The translations under genes and the position numbers were made by a program. A stretch of DNA of 64,000 nt from NCBI GenBank assembly GCA_963978895.1, contig OZ022240.1, positions 2,816,354-2,880,353 of the forward strand, given 5' to 3'. The notes under the pieces are model-generated. The model ran no database searches, was not told the DNA's origin, and saw only the letters and a list, made by a program, of their open reading frames with translations. Each line of letters starts with the position of its first letter. Position 1 is the first letter of the stretch. Of the stretch, positions 49,995-61,800 are shown one piece after another. Source of the stretch: Erpobdella octoculata (lineage: Eukaryota; Annelida; Clitellata; Hirudinida; Erpobdellidae).

Positions 49995-52900
49995 AATCAT
50001 CATCATCACCACCATCATCGCCGCCATCAGCATCTTTGCCAAACATGGTTATCATCATCATCATCGTCGCCAGGATCACGGCCAACGATTGTCGCGCTGT
50101 CCTCATAAGACGGCGTCGTGAGGGTGGCCCACAAATCACCCGATTTTCTCCATCCTCCTTCTTCTTGCTTGTTCTCTCTCTCTCTCTCTCTCTCCCTCTC
50201 GCTCTCTCTCTCTGTTTCTCTTACTCTAAAGTCAGCATCTCTCCGGCTCTGTAAAAATATATTGAGCCAATCCAGTGTTGCATTAGAAAAGCGAATTCTA
50301 ATTTATTTCTCGTAGACACGTCAGCTTTCCCGCGCTTTTTTGCGGTTCGTAATTTCCGTATCCATCACCAGATCCAGCAGACATGCGCACTTAACCGAAA
50401 GACCGAATAAAAGTTATAAACGCCTTCCATGCTCCGAGCGCTGGAAAAACTTTTCCGGAGTTTTGCTTTGTTAGATTTTTCTTCGCGTTTTTTTATTCTC
50501 GACTTTAAAAGAAAAGAAAAAAGAAAAAAAAAGAGAAAAAAAAATGAAAACGTTTTGAAGTTGTAAAACTGCGTTTGCCATTAAAAAATCATTTCGTCGG
50601 AGCGGGGAAATAAAATTCGCAAGAGTGACTGTTTGAGTGGTTAAAAAAAAATATAAAAAAGATAAAAGTGGGAGAAAAAAGAGAAAAAATAGAAAAAATG
50701 AGAAAAAAAGACAAATAAGGAAGTAAAAAGATGAAAAAGGAAAGTAAAAATACACTTGAGTAGTAAAAATTCAATGAAAGTTTTTTTTCCACCACACCAG
50801 GTCGCAACCTTTTCAAAAATGCAATAATGCACAGCGGTAGTGCCCTCTCTCCCTGGGCCCTCGCACACTACCCTATCCATTTCACTCACCAGCTGCTCAC
50901 CAAGATAAACTGCACCATGAACTCGAACAAAGACACTGCCGGTCGGGGAGATCACGGCAAGCTGAACAGTCAGCAGCAGCAGCAGCATAAGCTCAGAGAT
51001 TTGCATGATTCAAAATCTTCCGAAAATATGTACTTTGAGGCACTGGAGCGGGACCAGCACGGCTCCACTTATTCCAATCAGCATTCCGATTACGTCATGT
51101 CCGGTGCTCAGGACAGTTTCGACGCCGCCAGCGAAAGCATGAGTCACTTGCAGTGTTTGAAGCAAGTGAAAGTTGAAGAACTGGTGGCCTTGGGACCGAA
51201 GGCGCCGAAGTACTTGACAGCATTCGGTCCTTCGATAGACCACAGGAGTGTCATGCCGTCAGATCTGAGGAGCATGTTTGGCAAGGTAACATCAGACAAT
51301 TGTTTGGTTTATTTATTTTGTTATTCAATACCTTATTAATATTTATCGCTACCACAATAACCACACTGACCACTATCACTAAGACGCTACCCCGACAGCT
51401 TCAGTAACCTCTACCTGACCTACTATTACTACTAGAAAAAACTATGCTAGCTTTTTTTTAGACCATCAACCACTGCTACTACAACTACAATAACTACCAC
51501 AACCACACTAGCAACACTAACTGCAACCACACTAGCTGCACTAACCACAACCAAACTAGCTACACCAACCACAACCACGCTAGCCACACCAACCAAAATC
51601 ACACTGGCTACACTAACCACAACCGCACTGGCTACACTAACCACAACCACACTGGCTCCACTAACCACAACCATACTAACTACACCAACCACAACCACAC
51701 TAGCTACCATATAGCTAACACCACACCGATCACCGCTACCACAACAACCATTACAACTCGCACCCGATGCGCTAAAATTCGATTTCGGCGCGTTTTGCTC
51801 GAAGAAGACTGCCGGTAATTTAGGCGCTAGAATCGAATTTGTGGAGCGCCTTCAAATTTTATATCGTTTGGCAAGCTTTGAAAAAAAAAAACTTTTCTAG
51901 GAAATCTTCCTACTTTTTTATTTATTTTATAAACTTATCTTTAAATTTCGTTTTCAAATAATTTTTTTTTCAAAATTTAATTTTTTTCAAACGTTCGAAT
52001 GAAGATAAACCATCTCTTTTTTAAGTCATTATTTAAAAAAAAATCTGAAAAATAAATTCAGTTTTATTTACCAAAATAAAAAATCTAAATTCTATTTTTT
52101 CCTCAAGGTCTCCGAATCGGTATTTGCCGAAACGAATCTGCTGATAGGAGTGAGCAAGAACGAAGGCTGGTCCTATCTCGATCAGAGATCGCTCAGGGAA
52201 GGAATCACTCTCGAGACTCTCACTAAAATGGTTTCTAAAAATATAAAAACATTCTAATGTTTGGAAATAAAATAAAAATAAAAGTAATAAATCTTATTAA
52301 AATATATGTTTATTTAGATATATATATATATTTAAATAATAATATATGTATTATACTATATAATATATAGAGAAAACATGTGTATATATAAATGTATACA
52401 TGTGTTTTATATATTTTTTAAACATATAAAATTTATGTTTATTCAGATACATACCTGATAATTTAAGTTTCAGTTCCTAAATTAAATATTATAAACACAA
52501 AATCAATAATCTTGCTTTAACTGATTTTAAAGTTTCAAATTCATGTCATAAGCACTTTCATATTTTTTTGCACCTGAAGTGACCACTGAATTTCCAAGTT
52601 GTGGTACAACGTTTCTACACTCAGTGGCTCAAACTGAACAACTTTCTAAATATTTCTACATTTGCAGATGCGAACCTTCGTACAGAACACGTTCGACTAC
52701 CACCGCCAGAGTATCATGGACGTACTGTGCCACCAGTACAACGAATGGGACAAGCCGCAGCTCCAGCAGCAAGCCGAGGAAGCCAGCGTTCATCACTCCA
52801 GGCCGTCGTCAGCCACGCACGCATCCAGGCCTGCGCAGGTCTACAGGGACCACATTGCAGACCTCCTCGGAGACGCTCAGGTGTGCGTGTAATGTGATGA

Positions 52901-54685
52901 AGGGGGTGGGGGTGGGGTGGGGTGGGGTGGGGTGGGGGTGGGCTGGTCTCCTTGCCTAATGCCTTAAAAGGCGACGATTTTGTTATGATTTTTGGTGTGT
53001 ATACTTTTTATTTTATTTTTTTGTTTCAATGCTGTTATTTTTCTGTACAAATGTTCGGTTTGAAACTTAATCGCAGTTCGTTGCTTGTGCGTGTTCAATG
53101 TTGCATTTCCGTTAGTTATGGAGACTATGAAATCATTAAATATATTAATATAAACATGTATATATTAATTATGTTAATCATAAACATCTGTTCATTGTCG
53201 GCGGGTGAAAAATCCAGCAAACTTGCGTTCTTTATTTTTCTCTCATTTCGCATAAATTAATTTCTCCAGATCGTTGCTCCTGTTATTGAAACTGCTAGAT
53301 GGCACGCCACACACGGGGCGCCAACCTACTTCTACGTCTTTGATTCCTCCTCTTCGTCGTCATCCTCAACCCCCTCCTCATTCTCATCATCATCATCATC
53401 GTCGTCGTCGTCGCAGTATTACGGAATGCCGAGTAGTTTTCTGAAGTCTGATTTCTCCAGCGACGACGACCTGTCCTACATCTTCGGATCGCCCCTGGTC
53501 GGAGGACTGGATCCGTTCAAGCAGTCTGACTACAAGTCGTCGGACAAGAATCAGGCCCTGGCGATGCTCAAATACTGGATGGCGTTCATAAGATCAGGGT
53601 CGGTGTGCCCCCTGTGAAATTAGTCCCCTGTGAAAATATTTTAAAATAGAATTATTATCTAAAATTAGTTATTGCTAGTCATTATAATTATCGGATTATT
53701 GTACGCTTGTTATAGACTTTCTTTTAATTTCTTGGTTTTTTTTTGCTTATTTGCTTATGATTTCCTGTGTTCTGTCAGTTTTTTCTTAACACACGAATAA
53801 ATAAATAAATAAATAAATAAAAATAAGTTAGAATTAAAAAGTATCGAATTTTTGTGTCTGAATCTGGTTTTAAAATCTTTTAAATAAATAGTAGTTTTTT
53901 TAAATTTTTCCTATTTAGTTCAATTCATTCCACGTGCAGTCAGTTTTAATTATTTCCAAAGTTTTATCTCCTCTAAAAATACAGCCGTGGAAAAATCATA
54001 TTTTTAAGCGCGGTGATTTTATATTCCCCAATTTTTTTTCAAAGCTTATTGCGTAAACAGTACAGAGCGACATCTATATTAACAATTTGATTTATTCATT
54101 CCAATAAACATATATCAGCCAACAAAATGCCATTTTTAGTATATAACATATTGTTTTTTATATTTATTATTTTGATTTTATGAATATTTGTGGTTAACTT
54201 TTAAATAATTGAACTTCTCTCAAAAAATTGTTTCGCTCACTTAATCGATCGGTCATAGAAAAGTACCAAAATATTAAGTTTAAATAAACTAAAATGTGAA
54301 TCAACAGATTTTATCTTATATAAACGCAACATATACATAAATGTATTTTGTGCTAGTTAGATTTGCCAATTAAAATTTAGAAATGGCAAAAAAAGTCCGT
54401 TTTTCTTTAAAAAAATTCATTCCATCCGACACTGATTAAGCCACACATTATTAGTTTGTCTGCTTGTCTGCTTGTCTGTTGGCTTTGATCTTTCGTTCCG
54501 TGTTTTTGTTTTTCTTCTGTTTTATTATTTCGCTATTTTATCTGTTTTCGTTATCATCATTGGCATCATCATCGCCACCATCATCGTCATCATCAGCATC
54601 ATCATCACCATTATCATCATCGTCATGATCATCGTCATCATCATCATCCTCGTCATCAGGATCATCATCACCATCATCATCATCA

Positions 54686-54774
<89 letters not shown>

Positions 54775-57700
54775 ATCATCATCATCATCATCATCTCCTT
54801 TTTCTTCGCGCGTTTTAAATGCCATTAATTTCACACATCAATTTTTCTTCTTTTACTCTTTAGTATTTTATCTCGCTTTTATTCATTTTCAGAAATCCAA
54901 ATACAAGAGAAAGCACGCATCCTACTCTTTCGAAAATGACGTCATCATCATCATCGTCGTCGTCATCATCATCTTCTTCTGTCAAAAGCAACAAATCTGT
55001 TGTTCATTGGCCCTTGTTTGATATACACAAACAGGAGTACGCTTATTTCGGTTGGTAAAGATTTGTTGAAATGTTTTTTCAACATTTAAACAAACTAACG
55101 AATAAATTCCTTGTTGATAAATTATGAGAAATTATAATTATTATTCACCTGCAACAAAAGAAACATTGTTTATTTCCTACCATTGTTTGAACTATTCTGC
55201 ATTTTACCCACACACAAAAAAACTACACTTGAACATTTTGTGTACTTCAAACGACAAGTTAGCTACAGATTATTCTCCTCTTTTTCTCTTTGAAAAAAAA
55301 ACTCAGACAAAAGAAATCCGTCTAGTGATAAGGTCACTTCAAGCCAGCAAACGTCCATCACTGCGGCCCCATCGATACATCCCACCCTATCCCACTTTCC
55401 CTCTACCACCCCACCCCGCTACACACTACTTTATCCCGCCGCACCCCACCCTATCTCTTCTACCCTACCTTTTTCGCCCGACTTTTCTACCCATTGGCCC
55501 ATGGACGCGTGTCTTACGGACAGACATGAACACAAAAACCCCGCCGTCAGCCTCGGGGGCTTCCTTCATACGTCACACGTGGACCAGCGAACCGTGACCT
55601 GCGAAGGGGGGGGAGTCGAGTCGCCCGGTCGTGCGTCGGTCAGCGATGCGTGGCGAATCTTATGAGAGAGAGAGGGGGAGAGGCCGGCAGCGTTACACGC
55701 CCGAAAAAACCCATGACGCGACAGCTTTATAACGCACCAGCTTATCGGGGCGGTCGCTGCAGTAAACCCATCCGTGATCCGGGGTAGGGGGGTGGTTGGG
55801 CTGTGGTGCGGGTGGGTCAAATCGTATCGGGTTATTAGTCGGAAGACCGTGTCGCGACGTGCACTCATCGGTCAATTCGGGTCACACGCACGCACACGAA
55901 AATAAAATAAACTCACGTACAAAAGCACATACGTTTGAAATTCTTGAGTGTTTAGATGGCTTCTTTAGTCGTTATTTTACTCTCTTCGTTAGCCGGTTGT
56001 ACGCGCCATCCCATCAAAGCGCCGTGAATAACGTTCCTCAGCTGCTTGACCAGCTAGCTCACCAGCAGCTACGGCAAATATCTCTCTCTTTCTCTCTTTC
56101 TCTCTTTCTCTTTTTCTCTCGCTCTCTCTCTTTCCTTCTCCGTCTCATTTTTTTCTGATGTTTTTCGGAGATTCGTAAACATCGGCCGTTCATGCATAAT
56201 GCACCGTTGCATTTCTTCCGTGTGTGACTGAGCCGTGGCGTAATGCATAATGCATTATTCGGCCGATGTGTGATTGACTCGGCTGCCGAGCGAAAAATTG
56301 CATTTGTTTTGTATGTAACGAGACGATCTAGCCGTCATTTGTCTTCTTAGCTCGTGTGTCAAGTTGCAATCGTGACGTTATAATGATGTCACGATGTTCA
56401 CGCTGACATTATAATGATGTCACGAGGTTCACACTGGCTGACATTGCAACGACGACAACAACAACAACAACAACAACAACATGAAAAATGCAAGATCGCT
56501 TGGAACTGGAGTGCAAAACGATCACAGCCATCCGCAGGAGAAAGTGTGTCGCACTAATCAAATTCGCACTGAACGAGTGATAACGATTTCTTTTTTTTGA
56601 AATTCCAATCCCATCACTCACTCATTACTCCATTACTCAATCCGGCCACATTGATCCGAGTATTATTTAAGTCCATATAACCAACTTACTTCGGTAATCA
56701 TCTTATATTAATCATGTATTGAATTACTTCACCGCATTAATTAGGACATTCAATTTTCTCTTGCATTTTTTACTTGTAATGTCAAGAGATGGCCACTGTA
56801 AAGACTGCATACTACAAGCGTTTTTTCGCGGTAATTTATTTAGAACGCGCCTGAAAAGAACTAAAGGGCTTGAAATCGTTTGAAACGGTTTTCGAAATTT
56901 GATTTTTAGAAACGAAATCGCATAGGGCTTTTCCGGAAATTTTTTTATTTTTTATCGAATTAAAAAAAAGAAAAGATGCGAACAAAAAAAACCTCAAAAG
57001 AAAATGGCGGTCGCGTGTTATTAAAAACGAAAAAAAATAATTTTTCTTTGATGAAAAACAATAAAAAAATAACGAGACAAAACAAACAAAAAAACGAAAA
57101 ACGCTGAACAAAAAAGAAAAAAAAGGATACTAATTATGTGTTACAAACGACCTTGGGGGCCATGTTCCCGCGGACAAACATGCAGTGCTTACACACATGA
57201 TGGGGGGGGGTGGGGCACGCCTCTTATACAGAGGACACCGGATGTGCTTATCCGCTTTGCACTCGACAAAACAGGGCCGCATAAACCACAACAGAACTGC
57301 TTTTCTTCCAGTCTCGGCCATAAATTGTCGCTTCCCAGTGCCATGTCTACAACGCCTCGTTGTGGTGGACCAGCCAGCTTCCAGCCGCTCCTCCTCTTTA
57401 TGGTGCCGGTCTCAGCGTGAGGGTTTGCCCGAATATCCCGTGGGAGGTCGAAACATGAATAGGGAGCGTGTTGTATCGAAGTACGTACCCGTTGAAATAC
57501 CGTATACATGCGTGTACATTCCTGAGTACACATACCGTATACATGTGTGTACATTCCTGAGTACACATACCGTATACATGTGTGTACATTCTTGAGTACA
57601 CATACCGTATACATGTGTGTACATTCCTGAGTGTACGTTTTTACTACTTTCAAAAGTGCGTTTATGTCGGGGGGGGGGTATTGTTCGTATGTATAGGAAT

Positions 57701-58100
57701 TCCTTTTCTTCTGTCATATAACCCGTATGCTTGTTAAAATGATTAAAATATCTAAAACGAAACTGTTTCATCTAAAATAAATATCTTTTTTTTTCTCAAA
57801 AACGCAGCTTTAGTTTCACTCGCATACGATCTCCTACCCACACTGACAAAAAAATTTTATGTCCACGCACGCTTGCACGTGCACATTCACACATACTTTA
57901 CGCAGAGTCACGTAGACCAGCATCGTGATGGCCAGTCGTCTCCGGGGGTGTTAGACCTAATGAAATTATAGTAACCAGGGTATGAGGAGGTCTCGTGGAT
58001 TATAGAATCATATCTTATCTTTCTATAAAATTCGGTCCCCATCTACCCATCCATTTTCAGTTTTCTGATCTCTCTCTCTTTTTCTTTCTCTTTCTTTTCC

Positions 58101-58144
<44 letters not shown>

Positions 58145-58756
58145 TTCCCTCTTTCTCTTTCTTTTCTCTCTCTTCTTCTTTATCATCATCTCCTTCATTT
58201 TCTTTTAATTCTCTTCCCGTAGTAAAGCTCACAGAAAACACTAGCTTACTTTCTGAGAGTCACTCCGAATCCTGAATAAAAAGGACAGACCCGTAGCTAG
58301 GGGGTTTTTGGCACCCGGGCACAAGGTCTAACATAAGCGCCCCTAAAAATTCCCATCTCTAAACCTTTCCTCCAAAAATGGCTAATAACCGGGGGGAGTT
58401 ACTGTACTCCTATGTATTTTTTCTAAAAATTTCTAAAACTTTCTAAACAATTCTTCCGAAAATAGTTGATGACCGGTGAAGAGGGCTGGCCGTAAGTACA
58501 TTTTCTAAAAAAAAAATTTCTCCCCTTCAAAAAGGATTTTGGCGTTCCTTCCAAAAGGGGCCCGGAAATACGGGTGCACCTTCGCCCCCTAGCTTCTCCT
58601 CTGAAAAAGAAGTTTAAAAAAGTACAATCGATATTAATTCGTGTGTCTAACCTGGAGCAACTTCAGTCTTACGACACTTTCGTCTAATAAACTAATAAGC
58701 TTTTTAAAAAATGAAAGAAAAAGAGAAAGAAGTAAAGTGAATGAAAATGAAAATGC

Positions 58757-58800
<44 letters not shown>

Positions 58801-61800
58801 CACACGCACACATAGAGACACGTCTAGCAGATTTATACTGGCCTACGACCGTACTCTCCATTACGCCGTGCGATGACTGAAATAGGTCACGTGATAGTCC
58901 TCAAATTAAGAAGGAATAATACAACTTTATGACGATCTCAATGGCGAGCCAGAAATTAGCATAAATTAGCATAAATAATGAGGATATATTGGAGGCGACG
59001 GTAAGATGGCGTCTAAGCGGAGCGAGTTCGTAAACGCGCAAAGAGTTTTGTCGGCTTAAACTTTTTTGGCGGGTGACGAGCTCACCCTCTGTAACTCCGT
59101 AGCCTAATAAATCAAAGTTACATTCGAGTTGTAAAAATAATCACAAAAAGAGCATTGTTTGAAACTCTCTGAAACACAACGGTTTTCTTTATGTATTCTA
59201 AAGATTCGTCTATTATACACCGTGTTGTGGATTGTTAGTTACAAATGCTATTTTTTATTTGGTCGAAGTATTTTTTCCGGTGTTTTGCTTTAATTGTGGA
59301 CAGCGTCTCTTTGTGAATAAATAAAAAATTCTGAATAACTCAACAAAAAAAATGTACCATCTTGTACATCTTTAATAATAATAAAAAAAAAGGTTTTATC
59401 TCAATGAATTCAATTTTGAAGAAGAGTGGATGAGTCGAAGTCGAGCAAACAAGCGAATATAAACAAAAGTCGGTCGTCCGTGAGAGATGTTGCTGGAAAA
59501 TTTCTCATCTGAAATAGCGGAAAAGTAAAATGAAAAAAAAAACAAAAAAAAATACTTTTTAATAAAATAACTTTTCCGAAATGAAAAGATGTTGGAGGTG
59601 GAAATGCAATCCAGAATATCGCCAACATCTCAAGTTTACTGTTTAGTTTTATTTAGTCGATGCTTGAATGTCTTCCGTGTGGGTACGTCGTGCATTGGTG
59701 TGCAGGTGTTGACATTTTTGCATGTTCGCCTATGATTGAGAATTCCATTCAGGTGACTTAGGTTGGAGGAATAAAAACCAGTGTCTGTGGGGTCACTTTC
59801 CCCTCCGGCGTTCAACCCTTTTTTCAGCCTATACGAGTCGCCCTGTCAACGATGTAGATGATTTGTAACTTTTTTTAATCATTTCTTTTCCAACAATTCA
59901 AAAATAAATCTTATTTTACTCTTTTCATAATCGTTCTCTTTTTCTCCCCCTTTTTCTCTTTCTCTCTCTCCCCCTTTTTCTCTTTCTCTCTCTCCCCCTT
60001 TTTCTCTTTCTCTCTCTCCCCCTTTTTCTCTTTCTCTCTCTCCCCCCAACATTCTACATTATATTTTTCACATATAACCAGCAGACTACGCAAATTCTGC
60101 GACTGAAGGTTTATCTTGCTTAATTCGAAATCTTCGATAAAATTCCTTCTTCAGCTGCACTCACTAGTACACACACGCACACACACACACGCGCGCGTTA
60201 GCCGGATTTATACGCGTACGTGCCCCGAAGAAAACACGACATTCTTCTATGACCATATGACCACATGACCACATGACCACATGACCACATGACCACATGA
60301 CCACATGATCACATGATCACATGACCACATGACCACATGACCACATGACCAGTGCTTATACACAACTGACCATCAGGACACCACTGTAATTTTAATGTGT
60401 TTTGACCAATCTGTCCCGAGTTTTGTTTATGTACCGTGCCGGGTGCCCAAGCACACCGGGTACATCTAAACGATGTCATGTACCCTGGGTGCAGAAACAC
60501 CGGGTACATCTAAACGATATTGTGCTCCCTGGGTACAGTTATACCGTGTACATCTGAATGATGTAATGTGTCCTGGGTACAGTAACACCGAGTACATAAC
60601 ATCGTTCAGTACTCGGTGTTCCCTCCCCCTCTCCCTCCCCCTCTCTCTCCCCCTCTCCCTCCCCCTCTCCCTCTCCCTCTCCCTCCATAGTTTCTCTGCG
60701 TATTTATGGTAGTTTAGCGCCGCGCTTATAGTAGATTATTCGGTTCGCTGTATTAATTAAACTTTTTTTTTTTTTATTTCACTTTCTAGGCAGAAGACCT
60801 TACGACCAGTTCGACTACGGTTGGTATCTTCATCTTCGTTACGTTCTAATAATCCTAAAAATAGAAAAGTAGTGCCGTACGAGTTCATTCACACGTACAC
60901 TCCTGTGTGTGTGTGTGTGCTTGTGTGTGTGTGTGGGCGCGTGCATCGGTTAGCCCTGTCCACGTGACTCAATTCAAATCAAATGGACCAATGGAGGAGG
61001 ACGACTGGCTTCTTCCATCCGTAACGCTACGTGGAGCCGTTGTCCGTGGCTGGCCGTTTAACGACACTGAGTTAATATTTAATGACTGAATGTGCTTTTC
61101 CCTTTAAGTAATATCTGCTGCATGGAGTTATTCCCAGGATGTATAAGTCCTTTTCCCTCGTATAATTTCTTCTCTTTTCCATATCTCTTTCTATCTCCCC
61201 TTTGTTCCGTTTTTTCCTCTTTTTTTGTTTGTTTTGTTTCCTTTTTTCTCATTCTTTTTACCTCACCCACTAGTTTTTTTTCCCATCTTTTTCTGTTTTT
61301 TCTGGGTTTTTTTCATCCTCAAGAATAAGAACTCCGCCAAGCAGATTGCATTTTTCTCGGCGCACACTCCACATAAAAAATACTACAAGTGTACCGTGTA
61401 GTGGCCCTCTCCGCATTCTTCACGGCTGTCCACACATCCTCCACATTGCATGTTCGTCTTCCTTTGCACGCTTTCACCGATTCTATACTTCTTCTCATAT
61501 AAATACTTCTACGCGGAAGAAAAATAATTCCACACATTTTTAATTCTAATATTTCAACATCTTTTCAACAGGGGGACCGGAGATCAAGCACCACTACCGA
61601 GGCTCGAAGATGGCTCTGTGGATCGACCTCATCCCCAAGCTCCACAAGCCCAACGACCATCCGGACTCAAGGTCCCACCACTTGAACAACCATCACAACA
61701 GGTCGACGTTCGAAGAAACCCTCCTCAAGCACGACTATTGGTCTCTGGCAAAGTTCGCGTGGCCTTACCCCGTTCATAACGTACCCGGGTCGTCAAACAG

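Larger units (their letters stand above)
55051..61571 (+). other. Neuroligin intron g, 6.5 kb
   Basis: The longest intron seen. It contains a GC-richer stretch (about 55340-55880), a doubled 31-bp unit near 56371-56432, a (CAA)n run (56452-56480), four 35-bp repeats (57501-57640), a CT tract (58068-58165), a hAT-like MITE (58286-58603), (CA)n (58757-58812), a 24-bp pyrimidine repeat (59936-60046), a 10-bp repeat (60248-60350), four 44-bp repeats (60453-60600), a CCCTCT run (60620-60686) and a candidate microexon (60790-60819). Confidence 0.8.

Noticed and set aside
60907..61089. Open frame with [20 protein letters not shown]
   Set aside because: No donor in a usable place, no family match, and its first part is a TG dinucleotide tract.
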